Shown: positions 36,163-45,694 of the stretch, piece by piece | Layout: every line of letters starts with the position of its first letter | Numbering within the stretch: the stretch's first letter is position 1 | Origin: an uncultured Bacteroidota bacterium | GTDB taxonomy: Bacteria > Bacteroidota > Bacteroidia > Flavobacteriales > Flavobacteriaceae | Assembly: GCA_902593165.1 (NCBI GenBank) | Contig: CACJHI010000001.1 | Coordinates: forward strand, 62,001 to 126,000 | Direction of reading: 5' to 3' | DNA length: 64,000 bases | Translations under genes and position numbers: made by a program | The notes under the pieces: generated by a model | Databases searched by the model: none | What the model saw: the letters and a program-made list of their open reading frames with translations, nothing else | Told to the model about the DNA's origin: nothing

Positions 36163-37252
36163 CAATTGATGCTACAATCTTTTTTGAAGTTTCTTTACGT
36201 GATAACATTGAATATATCTTTGAATAAGCATTAAGCATATTTGAAATTTTATTACCACTAAGTAGATTAGATAACTCGCTTTTTAGTTTTTCTTCTGTTA
36301 AGTCATTTTGAATAAGTTCTTTAACAACTGCTTTTTTTAGTATGATATTAACAAGTGAAATAAAACTAATATTTACAAATGATTTTCCAATAAAGTAACT
36401 AATGCTACTTGTCTTATAACACACTATTTGTGGAACATTAAAAAGTGCACACTCAAGGGATGCTGTCCCACTAGTAACAATAGCTATTTTTGAATGAGAT
36501 AACAGATCATAAGTCTGATTATAAATCACTTTTACACTTAAGTCCAAGGCGGGTTTGTAAACACTATTGTTTACATTTTTAACACCAGCGACTATGAATT
36601 CATAATTTGAAAAATGTTTTTTTAATGTCAAAAAAATTGGGAGCATTGAATTAATCTCTTGTGATCTACTACCTGGTAATAAAGTAATTATACTTCTTTC
36701 TTTGTTAATATTGTTTTTTTTAATGAATTCATTACTAGAATTAAAATTATCAATTTGTTCAATTAGCGGATGACCATAAAACTCAACCTCCATTTTATGC
36801 TTTTCATGATAATACTCTTTTTCAAAAGGAAAGATTACAAATAGCTTATCAATATAATTTCTAATTGTTTTAATTCTATTCTCTTTCCAGGCCCATATTT
36901 GTGGGCTTATATAATAATAGTTTTTATACCCATTATTCTTTGCCCATTTACAAATTTTAAGATTAAAACCAGGGTAGTCTATATAAATTATTTTGTCAGG
37001 ATTAAACTCTTTGATATCATTTTTACAGAAGTTAATATTCCTAACAATAGTTATAATATTTTTTAAAACCTCGTAGAATCCCATAAAAGCAAGTTCCTTA
37101 ATGTGCTTAACATTATATCCTCCGCTTTTTATCATATTATCACCTCCCCAAAATCTTATTTTAGCTTTTTTATCAATTGAGAATATTTCATCAATTAATT
37201 TTGATCCATAAAGATCACCGGAAGCTTCCCCTGCAATTATGTAATATTTCAT
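36155..37252 (-). CDS. lpxB: Lipid-A-disaccharide synthase
   Basis: Glycosyltransferase (GT19) that joins UDP-2,3-diacylglucosamine and lipid X in lipid A synthesis at the inner membrane. The 365-residue chain begins MKYYIIAGEASGDLYGSKLI, the typical LpxB start, with YIDYPGFNLKICKWAK, YISPQIWAWKENRIKTI and ITLLPGSRSQEINSMLPIF. The start overlaps the surE stop as ATGA. Confidence 0.95.
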   Translation of the reverse strand: MKYYIIAGEASGDLYGSKLIDEIFSIDKKAKIRFWGGDNMIKSGGYNVKHIKELAFMGFYEVLKNIITIVRNINFCKNDIKEFNPDKIIYIDYPGFNLKICKWAKNNGYKNYYYISPQIWAWKENRIKTIRNYIDKLFVIFPFEKEYYHEKHKMEVEFYGHPLIEQIDNFNSSNEFIKKNNINKERSIITLLPGSRSQEINSMLPIFLTLKKHFSNYEFIVAGVKNVNNSVYKPALDLSVKVIYNQTYDLLSHSKIAIVTSGTASLECALFNVPQIVCYKTSSISYFIGKSFVNISFISLVNIILKKAVVKELIQNDLTEEKLKSELSNLLSGNKISNMLNAYSKIYSMLSRKETSKKIVASIVN

Positions 37253-38019
37253 TTAAAATTCCATTCATTTAATTCCTGAATGGCATGATGAGCAGTTAAG
37301 TCAAACTCAACAGGGACAATAGATATGTAATTTTGATTTAGCGCCCACTCGTCAGTATCCTCTCCATTATCTTTATTTACAAACTTTCCCGTTAGCCAAT
37401 AATATTCTTGTCCTAATGGGTTCTTTCTTTTATCGAACTCTTCTACCCATGAAGCATTAGCCTGTCTACAAACTTTAACCCCTTTAATCTTTGATTTTTC
37501 CACTGAAGGTATATTTACGTTTAAAACAACCCCTTTAGGTATTCCATTTTTTAAAGCGTTTTCAGTAATTTTTTTTATAAAATCTTTAGATTCATTAAAA
37601 TTTGCATTCCATCTATAATCAAGTAATGAAAAACCAATTGCTGGAACACCTTCAATACCAGCTTCAATAGCCGCACTCATAGTTCCTGAGTATATAACAT
37701 TAATTGATGAATTTGAACCATGATTAATTCCTGAAACACATAAATCAGGCTTTCTTGGCATAAGTTCATTTATTGCTAATTTAACACAATCTGCAGGAGT
37801 CCCTGAACAGCTATATTCAATAATTTCACTATCCTTTGGAGTAATCCTAGAAGAGTGAAGAGTAGAATTTATAGTTATAGCATGTCCCATACCTGATTGA
37901 GGGCTATCTGGAGCAACAACAATGATATCTCCTACATCTTTCATTACATTAATCAATGTTCTAATGCCCGGTGCATTTATACCATCATCATTTGTTACTA
38001 ATATTAGCGGTTTTGCCAT
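37249..38019 (-). CDS. surE: 5'/3'-nucleotidase SurE
   Basis: Metal-dependent nucleoside monophosphate phosphatase. The N-terminal metal site is LVTNDDGINAPGI (Asp11, Asp12), with VVAPDSPQSGMGHAIT and SGINHGSNSSINVIYSGTM supplying further ligands and substrate loops. 256 residues, standard length. First gene of a surE-lpxB pair. Confidence 0.95.
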   Translation of the reverse strand: MAKPLILVTNDDGINAPGIRTLINVMKDVGDIIVVAPDSPQSGMGHAITINSTLHSSRITPKDSEIIEYSCSGTPADCVKLAINELMPRKPDLCVSGINHGSNSSINVIYSGTMSAAIEAGIEGVPAIGFSLLDYRWNANFNESKDFIKKITENALKNGIPKGVVLNVNIPSVEKSKIKGVKVCRQANASWVEEFDKRKNPLGQEYYWLTGKFVNKDNGEDTDEWALNQNYISIVPVEFDLTAHHAIQELNEWNFK

Positions 38020-38126
38020 AAATTTTATTTGGTGTAAAGATATAAAAACGATTTACTACTTTAACTTTAACATAAAGTTTACTGTTATTCTGTCTTACTT
38101 GTATTTTTTTAAATTAATTTAGTATC

Positions 38127-40253
38127 ATGTTTTTAAGAATATTTGGCTTTTTAATATCTGCTGTAGTATCATTGGTTATTTACTTTGAGGTTTCAAACAC
38201 AAAATTTTCAAGTGACGAACCAAATAAAGATAAACTTCTTGTTGACTTAGTTTCATATGTGCTTGATAAATTACACTATGATCCTAAAATAATTAATGAT
38301 GATTTTTCAATAAATGTTTATGAGGACTTTATCGATGCAGTTGACTCACAAAAAAGATTTTTACTAAAGTCAGACATTGAATTATTTTCCCAATATAGAC
38401 TTTCAATAGATGATCAAATAAAATCATCTGATATTACTTTTTTTAACTTAGTTTATGAAACATTGGAAAGAAGAATGGATGAGGTTGAAAGTTTTTATCA
38501 GGAAGTCTTATTCACTCCTTTTAACTTTAATATAGACGAGGAAATTAATCTTGACTATGAAAATCAGGAATATGCTGACGGTATTGATGAACTAAAAAAA
38601 CTTTGGAGAAAAAGACTTAAGCTATCTGCTCTAGATGGGTTTGCCTCAAAAAAAGAAATAAATATTGAAGACGATAAAACAAAATCAGATTCAGAAATTG
38701 AGATTGAATCTAGAAAATCAATAAATGATAATCTAAAAGACTTTTTTCAGTTCAATAGTGAACTTGAGAGAAAAGATTGGTTCTCTATCTATCTAAATTC
38801 AATAGTGACTCAGTATGATCCTCACACAACTTATTTAGCTCCTGAAGCAAAAGAAGTCTTTGATCAAAATATTTCTGGAAAGTTTCAAGGTATAGGTGCA
38901 AGATTATTTAAAAGAAATCAACAGGTTGAAATTTCGGAAGTTATTATAGGTGGTCCAGTCTGGAGAGATAATCTATTGAATGTTGGAGATATAATTATTG
39001 CTGTTGCCCAGACTAAAGAAGAAGAACCACAAGAAATATCTTTGATGAAATTAAGTGATGCAACAGATCTAATAAAAGGAGAAAAGGGAACAAATGTATA
39101 CTTAACTGTAAAAAGGGTTGATGGTGGAATAGAACAAGTAGAAATAACTAGAGACATAGTTGAGCTTGAAGAGACATATGCTAAATCTTCAATTATAAAT
39201 GATGACACTAATAAATATGGATTAATAAACTTACCAAGATTTTATGTAGACTTTGATGATTATGGTGAGCGTAATGCAGCAAGTGATATAAAAAAAGAAA
39301 TTACTTCCCTGAAAAATAAAGGGATTGATGGCTTAATTTTAGATCTTAGGAATAATGGGGGTGGGTCTTTGAAAACTGTAGTTGATATTACTGGATTTTT
39401 TATAGAAAAAGGTCCAGTAGTTCAAGTTAAAAGTATTGGCGGAAGAAAAGAGATACTTAGAGATAATGATTCTTCAATATTATGGGATGGACCACTTGTC
39501 ATAATGGTTAACGAGTTTTCTGCATCTGCATCAGAAATTTTAGCAGCTGCTTTACAAGACTATAATAGAGCTGTAATACTTGGGAGTAAACAAACCTATG
39601 GAAAAGGAACAGTCCAAAATATTATTGACTTAAATAATGTTATTTCTGGAAATACCTACGGAGATTTAGGCTCTTTGAAGATTACAACAGATATGTTTTA
39701 CCGAGTAAATGGTGGATCTACTCAATTGGAAGGTGTTAAAAGCGATTTAATATTTCCAAATAGATATAGTTATGTTGATATCGGGGAAAAGGACTTAGAT
39801 AACCCGTTGAAATGGAATCAGATTGATCCAGCTAGATATGACAACTCCTCTAAAATATTTAATTATACACAAGCAATTGAAAAAAGTAAAAAAAGAATCA
39901 GTGAGAATGAGTACTTTTCTATAATTGATCAGCATGCTAAGCTTGTTAAGTCTAATCAAGACGATAAAATAATTTCTTTAGACTACAAATCTTATAAAGA
40001 AGATCAAGAAAATTTAAAATCACAAAGTGATAAATTAAAACTTATTGATGAATTCATTTCGCCTTATGTGTTTGATTGGAATGAAAGCAATCAAAATACT
40101 GATAGTTTATACAACGATGATATGAAAGAAAAAAGAGTTAGATGGATTAAGACTTTAGAAAAAGATATCTACGTTAATGAGGCAATGAATCTTTTAAAAG
40201 ATTTATCATCAATTGAGGGAGGTCAAATTTTATCTCAACTCAATAAAGATTAA
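38127..40253 (+). CDS. prc: C-terminal processing peptidase Tsp/Prc
   Basis: Periplasmic S41 protease that degrades or trims proteins from the C-terminus. 708 residues with an N-terminal hydrophobic anchor (FLRIFGFLISAVVSLVIYF), a helical Tsp N-domain, a PDZ domain (about 255-335; GKFQGIGARLF, GDIIIAVAQ), and the S41 core with catalytic Ser about 467 in EFSASASEILAAAL and Lys about 493 in QTYGKGTVQ. A Tsp-type C-terminal extension follows. Divergent from surE; convergent with rodA, four-base overlap. Confidence 0.92.
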   Translation: MFLRIFGFLISAVVSLVIYFEVSNTKFSSDEPNKDKLLVDLVSYVLDKLHYDPKIINDDFSINVYEDFIDAVDSQKRFLLKSDIELFSQYRLSIDDQIKSSDITFFNLVYETLERRMDEVESFYQEVLFTPFNFNIDEEINLDYENQEYADGIDELKKLWRKRLKLSALDGFASKKEINIEDDKTKSDSEIEIESRKSINDNLKDFFQFNSELERKDWFSIYLNSIVTQYDPHTTYLAPEAKEVFDQNISGKFQGIGARLFKRNQQVEISEVIIGGPVWRDNLLNVGDIIIAVAQTKEEEPQEISLMKLSDATDLIKGEKGTNVYLTVKRVDGGIEQVEITRDIVELEETYAKSSIINDDTNKYGLINLPRFYVDFDDYGERNAASDIKKEITSLKNKGIDGLILDLRNNGGGSLKTVVDITGFFIEKGPVVQVKSIGGRKEILRDNDSSILWDGPLVIMVNEFSASASEILAAALQDYNRAVILGSKQTYGKGTVQNIIDLNNVISGNTYGDLGSLKITTDMFYRVNGGSTQLEGVKSDLIFPNRYSYVDIGEKDLDNPLKWNQIDPARYDNSSKIFNYTQAIEKSKKRISENEYFSIIDQHAKLVKSNQDDKIISLDYKSYKEDQENLKSQSDKLKLIDEFISPYVFDWNESNQNTDSLYNDDMKEKRVRWIKTLEKDIYVNEAMNLLKDLSSIEGGQILSQLNKD

Positions 40254-41503
40254 TCTTCTTTTAGTCTACTTGAGTCAAAATTTAAGTAGATAAAAAACAT
40301 AATACTAAAAATTAATAGGCTAGATCCTCCATAACTAATAAATGGAAGAGGAATCCCAACAGAGGGTACTAAACCTATGGACATTCCAATATTTATAAAA
40401 AAGTGAATAAAAAGAAGACTTGAAAAACTAAGGCAATATATTCTTCTAAAATGAATTGGTTGTTTCTCAGCTCTAGATGCAATCCGTGTAATTAATATCG
40501 AAAATAAAAGTATCGTGCTAAAAGTACCCATAAACCCCCATTCCTCTCCAATTGTGCTAAATATGTAATCAGTATGTTGTCTGGGGACAAAATCACCTTT
40601 TGTTTGAGTACCTTCTAGAAAGCCAGTTCCAAATAAACCTCCATTGCTTATTGCAATTTTTGATTGATTTATATTATAACCAATTCCTTTGTCATCTACT
40701 TCTTTTCCCAGTATTAAATTAATTCTATCTCTATGTCTTTGCTCGAGTATATTTTCAAATAAATAGTTAGTTGAGAAGGATATACTAACTAGGAATAATA
40801 ATGATATAGAAGATTTAATAAAATTCAACCTTATTCTCTTTCTTCTTCTATATAGAATAATTATTAGAAATATAGATGAAAGTATTACACTAGATATAAA
40901 AAAGTTAAAAATTAATGTAAGAATTAGAATTGATAAAATTATTATTCCAAAATAGAAAAACCTTAAGTCTAAACCTTCACGTAAAATAGGAAAAATAAAC
41001 GCCAAAAAAACTAGTGCTGACCCTGGATCTGGTTGAAGAGTTATGAGTATAATAGGAACAAAGATTATAGCTCCAACAAAAATTATATCCCTAGTCTTAT
41101 TAAGATCTGTCTGAATAATACTTAGGAATTTTGCTAAAAATAGTGCTGTACATAATTTGGCAAACTCAGAAGGTTGAAAACTTATAGGGCCTAATATATA
41201 CCAAGATTTTGCTCCGCCTCTTTCAACACCAAAAAAGAAAAGACTTATCAATAAGATTAAAGATAAGAAATAAACTAATGAAGCTATATTATCAAAAAAT
41301 TTAGATTTCGTAAATATTATAATTAGTCCTGAAATCAAGCTTACAACTAGAAAAGTTAATTGTTTACCTACAAGTGTTCTGTAATCAAAAATGGAAGTAA
41401 ATGACTCAGTATAGCTTGAAGAATAGATATTTATAATTCCAAAAGTAGCAATAAGGGCATAAGTAATAAGTGATATTAAGTCATATTTTAATATTTTATT
41501 CAT
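40250..41503 (-). CDS. rodA: Rod shape-determining protein RodA (SEDS)
   Basis: Peptidoglycan glycosyltransferase that works with PBP2 in cell elongation. 417 residues with about ten membrane segments. SEDS motifs: GGAKSWYILGPISFQPSEF, the DPG region LQPDPGSALVFLAF and GTFSTILLFSILI with FISYGGSSLL near the C-terminus. Its start overlaps the PBP2 stop by eight bases. Confidence 0.95.
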   Translation of the reverse strand: MNKILKYDLISLITYALIATFGIINIYSSSYTESFTSIFDYRTLVGKQLTFLVVSLISGLIIIFTKSKFFDNIASLVYFLSLILLISLFFFGVERGGAKSWYILGPISFQPSEFAKLCTALFLAKFLSIIQTDLNKTRDIIFVGAIIFVPIILITLQPDPGSALVFLAFIFPILREGLDLRFFYFGIIILSILILTLIFNFFISSVILSSIFLIIILYRRRKRIRLNFIKSSISLLFLVSISFSTNYLFENILEQRHRDRINLILGKEVDDKGIGYNINQSKIAISNGGLFGTGFLEGTQTKGDFVPRQHTDYIFSTIGEEWGFMGTFSTILLFSILITRIASRAEKQPIHFRRIYCLSFSSLLFIHFFINIGMSIGLVPSVGIPLPFISYGGSSLLIFSIMFFIYLNFDSSRLKED

Positions 41504-43349
41504 TTATGCTAAAGTTTTCAAACTTATATGGCTTTTCATATTCTTCAACAAGACTTCCATTAACCATTCTATTTTCAAGCCACTTTCTTCTAACATCCTC
41601 TTTTAAATATTTTTCAATAATTAAACTTGCAATCGGTGCAGCCCACCTACTTCCCCAATATCCATTTTCAATGAATACAGATACAACAATCTTCGGATCT
41701 TCAGCAGGAGCGAAAGCTATAAAAGTTGAATGATCAGTTAGCTGTTTCTTCTCATTTTCAATCAAAATAAAATTTTCAACAGTACCTGTTTTGCCAGCAA
41801 CACTAATTCCATTAATCTTAGCAATTCTTGCAGTTCCTCTATCAACCACATCTACCATTCCATCAATTACAATTTCGAAGTTCTCCTTATCAATAGTAGT
41901 ATAATTCTTATCTCTATTATTCATTGATTTATTATCAATTCTTTTTACAAAATGAGGCTTAACATAAAAACCTCGATTAGCAATAGCAGTAGCAAAATTT
42001 GCCATTTGAATGGGAGTAGTTAGTATCTCTCCTTGGCCAATAGAATTTGAGATTGTTGTTGAAGATCCCCATCTATTATTACCATAAAATCGATTATAAT
42101 AATCTGATTCTGGAATAAATCCCTTTTTCCCAATAGATAAATCATATCCAAGATAATCTCCAAGACCAAAACTTTTTATATGATTCGCCCAGTTATCAAG
42201 TCCTTCACTTGGTGTTTCATATTTATCTATGATACCTCTATATGTTCTAGCAAAATATGTATTACATGAGTTATATATTCCTTTTCTTAAATTACTTACA
42301 GTTCCAAATGGGTTATGACATCCCATAAAAGCATTTCTTGCATAATAATGTCCAGCATTACATGTGAAAGTTGTGTTCTCATTAATTACACCTTCTTGAA
42401 GGCCAATTAAGGCATTTAATATTTTCATCGGAGAGCCAGGAGAGTATTGAGCTTGAAGTGATCTATCAAATAATGGCTTATTAATTGAATCATTTAAAAG
42501 TTTATTAAAATTTTCAGTTCGGTCCTGTCCAATAAATTGCTCTGATTTATATGTAGGTGAGCTAACTAAAGTAAGTATTTCTCCAGTTGAAGGTTCAATA
42601 GCAACAACACCACCTCTTTTATTTTGCAAAAGACTCTCAGCATATTCTTGAAGATCTATATCTATTGTAAGAGTAATATTTTTTGCTTTTGAAGGTTTTA
42701 TATCACTTAAAGAGTTATTAAATGGTCCAATAACCCTGTTAAATCTGTCTTTTTGATAATACTTTTTACCCTTAATACCTTTTAATTCATCTTCATAATA
42801 TTTTTCTATTCCTTGTTTTCCTATCATTTCTCCTTTTTCATAGTAAGAGTTATTCGCAATATCATTTCTGTCAACCTCTCCTGTGTATCCAATTACATTA
42901 CTTGCAAATGGTTTAATGTAATCTCTTACAGAATTTTTCCTCAAATAAAAACCTTCAAATAGCCATATTTTTTCCTGAAGAAATGCATTCTTCTCTTTTG
43001 ATATTTGTGATTTAATAATTGATGGAAGTTTTTTTGAGTATGCAACGGAACTATTAATTTTTCTCTTCAGTTCATCTGGATTCATATCAGTTAAATTAGC
43101 TAAAGAAATTGTGTCGAATTCAGAAGTGTTTTCGGGGATTATAATTAACTCATATGATGGCTGATTAGCTACTAGAAGATTTCCATTTCTATCAAAAATT
43201 AAGCCTCTTTCTGGATAAACAGATAATTCTTGTATGGCAAAATCGGAGTTAAAATAAGAATCACTTGACAATTGAAGAGAAGCTAATCTCATAATAAATA
43301 TTACTGAAACTATTATCGTTAACCAGATTAGTAAATACTTCTTTAACAT
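41496..43349 (-). CDS. mrdA: Penicillin-binding protein 2, transpeptidase
   Basis: Class B PBP of the elongasome. 617 residues: one N-terminal membrane helix, a dimerisation domain with ERGLIFDRNGNLLVANQPSY and IGYTGEV, and the transpeptidase domain with the SxxK box SPGSPMKILNAL (about 306), SNSIGQGEILTTP and KTG box VAGKTGTVENF. The SxxK surrounding (SPMK rather than STFK) is slightly unusual but retains Ser and Lys. Confidence 0.95.
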   Translation of the reverse strand: MLKKYLLIWLTIIVSVIFIMRLASLQLSSDSYFNSDFAIQELSVYPERGLIFDRNGNLLVANQPSYELIIIPENTSEFDTISLANLTDMNPDELKRKINSSVAYSKKLPSIIKSQISKEKNAFLQEKIWLFEGFYLRKNSVRDYIKPFASNVIGYTGEVDRNDIANNSYYEKGEMIGKQGIEKYYEDELKGIKGKKYYQKDRFNRVIGPFNNSLSDIKPSKAKNITLTIDIDLQEYAESLLQNKRGGVVAIEPSTGEILTLVSSPTYKSEQFIGQDRTENFNKLLNDSINKPLFDRSLQAQYSPGSPMKILNALIGLQEGVINENTTFTCNAGHYYARNAFMGCHNPFGTVSNLRKGIYNSCNTYFARTYRGIIDKYETPSEGLDNWANHIKSFGLGDYLGYDLSIGKKGFIPESDYYNRFYGNNRWGSSTTISNSIGQGEILTTPIQMANFATAIANRGFYVKPHFVKRIDNKSMNNRDKNYTTIDKENFEIVIDGMVDVVDRGTARIAKINGISVAGKTGTVENFILIENEKKQLTDHSTFIAFAPAEDPKIVVSVFIENGYWGSRWAAPIASLIIEKYLKEDVRRKWLENRMVNGSLVEEYEKPYKFENFSINE

Positions 43350-43849
43350 TACCTATTAGATATTAATCTTGAAATAATCCAAACTATTATAAAGGTAGCA
43401 ATTGAATTAATAAAAGCATACAAAAAGATTGTGCTAAAAAGACTAATATTAAATAATATAAATGAGTAGTATATAATAGAATGGATTGCAATTATTGATA
43501 AGAAGAATGAAATTCTGCTAAATAAAGGTGTGCCTTTAATCATAGCTAAAGGAGAATTAGCATTAACTCCAAATGAACTTTTTTCGATCCTGCTTCTTAA
43601 ATAACATATTGTTATTGTTGAAAAAGTATGACAACCATATGTTTGCATTGAAAGGTCAACAATAAAACCAATTAAGAATCCCAATAATAATAAAATAGTC
43701 TTGTCATAAGATATTCTATAATGAATGAAAATAATTAAATAAATGGATGGTGTAACGAAACCAAATAATTTAAATTGATTAAATACTAATAACTGTAATG
43801 CTAAAATTATAGTATAAAATGAAATATTTCTTAGTAGTTCTCTATTCAT
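43349..43849 (-). CDS. mreD: Rod shape-determining protein MreD
   Basis: 166-residue polytopic inner-membrane protein, about five hydrophobic segments, with the flavobacterial MreD pattern GFLIGFIVDLSMQTYGCHTF. It joins the Rod complex between MreC and PBP2. Start overlaps the mreC stop by eight bases and its stop overlaps the mrdA start. Confidence 0.9.
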   Translation of the reverse strand: MNRELLRNISFYTIILALQLLVFNQFKLFGFVTPSIYLIIFIHYRISYDKTILLLLGFLIGFIVDLSMQTYGCHTFSTITICYLRSRIEKSSFGVNANSPLAMIKGTPLFSRISFFLSIIAIHSIIYYSFILFNISLFSTIFLYAFINSIATFIIVWIISRLISNR

Positions 43850-44633
43850 CTAATAAACTTTGAATTTCATTGTTATCAGTTCTATTTAAGATATATAAGT
43901 TAGATAGTGAAGAAAAATCATTAAAAGTCTCAACATCTATTTCATAATACCCTTCCAAAGAGTTATTATCATAATTGACAATTTTACCTATGGGAATACC
44001 TTTAGGGAAATAAAAGGACATTCCCCCAGTCACAACTGTATCACCAACTTTTAGTGAACTGCTAAGCGGTATATCATTTAATTTTAAAATTCTTGCATTT
44101 ATACCATCCCATGTTATTGATCCAATAGTGGAAGAATTTTTAAGTATAGCATTCAATCTTAAATCTGTATTTAATAATGAGATTATTGAAGCGTAATTGT
44201 TTGTTACATTTTTCACAATTCCAACCACACCTTTTGAGGAGATTACACCCATCTCTAAATTTATGCTATCTAATTTACCCTTATCAATAATTATAATGTT
44301 TTTACTCTTATTTATTGAGTTCACAATTACTTTTGCATTATTGATAGAATTTAATGTGTCTTCATTAATTTGTGTGAACTTATAGTTTGACTCCATCTTT
44401 TTTAGTTGAAGATTTTCACTAACAAGTTTTTCATTTTCCTTTATAAGATTAAAATATGAAGTGATAGATGATGAAAATTTTGATGAAGTTGCAGATAAAT
44501 ATGTAGAAATTTTTCCAAGCTCATTGAAGTGTAATGAGCTATTGTTATATAAATAGCTAAATGTTATGAATGATAGAATTAAATAAATAATTAAGTTCCT
44601 ATTCTTAACTATGGAATTAATTATAGATTGCAT
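43842..44633 (-). CDS. mreC: Rod shape-determining protein MreC
   Basis: 263 residues: one N-terminal membrane helix (NLIIYLILSFITFSYLY), a periplasmic coiled coil (about 55-95) and the beta-barrel MreC domain with VISSKGVVGIVKNVT and VGDTVVTGGMSFYFPKGIPI. It bridges cytoplasmic MreB and periplasmic PBP2. Eight bases after mreB. Confidence 0.93.
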   Translation of the reverse strand: MQSIINSIVKNRNLIIYLILSFITFSYLYNNSSLHFNELGKISTYLSATSSKFSSSITSYFNLIKENEKLVSENLQLKKMESNYKFTQINEDTLNSINNAKVIVNSINKSKNIIIIDKGKLDSINLEMGVISSKGVVGIVKNVTNNYASIISLLNTDLRLNAILKNSSTIGSITWDGINARILKLNDIPLSSSLKVGDTVVTGGMSFYFPKGIPIGKIVNYDNNSLEGYYEIDVETFNDFSSLSNLYILNRTDNNEIQSLLDE

Positions 44634-44641
44634 TAAACTAT

Positions 44642-45661
44642 TTACTTAATTAAAACTGACTTAAATTTATCAATATTTTTAAGAGCTATTCCAGTTCCCC
44701 TAACTACTGCTTGTAAGGGGTCTTCAGCAATATAAACTGGAAGATCAGTTTTTTTTGATAACCTTTCATCAAGACCTCTAAGCAAAGCACCTCCACCAGC
44801 TAAATAGATTCCAGTGTTATAAATATCTGCGGCAAGTTCAGGAGGGGTCTGAGATAATGTTTCCATAATAGAGTCTTCAATTCTTATCACAGATTTATCA
44901 ATAGCCTTTGCTACTTCTATGTGCGAAATAATCTTTTCTTTTGGTTTACCTGATAAAAGATCTCTACCTTGAACATGCATATCTTCAGGTGGATCGTCTA
45001 AGGTTTCAGTTACAGAGCCAACTTCAATTTTAATTTTTTCAGCAGTTCTATCACCTATATATAAGTTATGTTTAGTTCTCATATAGTATACAATATCATT
45101 AGTAAGTACATCACCTGCAACCTTTAAAGATTTCTCACACACAATTCCTGATAATGCAATTACAGCAATCTCAGTGGTTCCCCCGCCAATATCAACGACC
45201 ATATTGCCTTTTGGTTTAACAATATCTATACCAATTCCAATAGCTGCAGCCATTGGTTCGTGAATCAAATATACTTCTTTACCATTTACTCTTTCTGCAG
45301 ATTCTTTTACAGCTCTCATCTCAACTTCAGTTATACCTGAGGGTATACAGATAACCATTGTTAATGAAGGAGAGAACCACCTTCTTTTTAGAGTAGGAAT
45401 ACTCTTTATTAACTCACTGATCATTTTTTCTGAAGCCTCAAAATCAGCAATCACCCCATCCTTCAGGGGTCTTATTGTCTTTATGTTTTCATGAGTTTTA
45501 CCCTGCATGAATTTAGCCTCTTCACCAATTGCTATAATTTTTTTTGTTGATCGATCCATTGCAACAATAGATGGGCTATTAATCACAACCTTATCATTAT
45601 GAATAATTAATGTATTCGCAGTACCTAAGTCAATTGCTATTTCTTCTGTAAAAAACCCCAT
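44642..45661 (-). CDS. mreB: Rod shape-determining protein MreB
   Basis: Bacterial actin that guides lateral wall synthesis. 339 residues from the ATG at 45659-45661 (MGFFTEEIAIDLGTANTLI); a TTG four codons upstream is less likely. Actin-fold nucleotide-binding motifs are DLGTANTLII, VVDIGGGTTEIAVIAL and IYLAGGGALLRGLDERL. First of the mreBCD-mrdA-rodA operon; purH lies upstream on the same strand, 33 bases away. Confidence 0.97.
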   Translation of the reverse strand: MGFFTEEIAIDLGTANTLIIHNDKVVINSPSIVAMDRSTKKIIAIGEEAKFMQGKTHENIKTIRPLKDGVIADFEASEKMISELIKSIPTLKRRWFSPSLTMVICIPSGITEVEMRAVKESAERVNGKEVYLIHEPMAAAIGIGIDIVKPKGNMVVDIGGGTTEIAVIALSGIVCEKSLKVAGDVLTNDIVYYMRTKHNLYIGDRTAEKIKIEVGSVTETLDDPPEDMHVQGRDLLSGKPKEKIISHIEVAKAIDKSVIRIEDSIMETLSQTPPELAADIYNTGIYLAGGGALLRGLDERLSKKTDLPVYIAEDPLQAVVRGTGIALKNIDKFKSVLIK

Positions 45662-45694
45662 AATAATCTGCAAAGGTAGTTAAATAATGGAAAT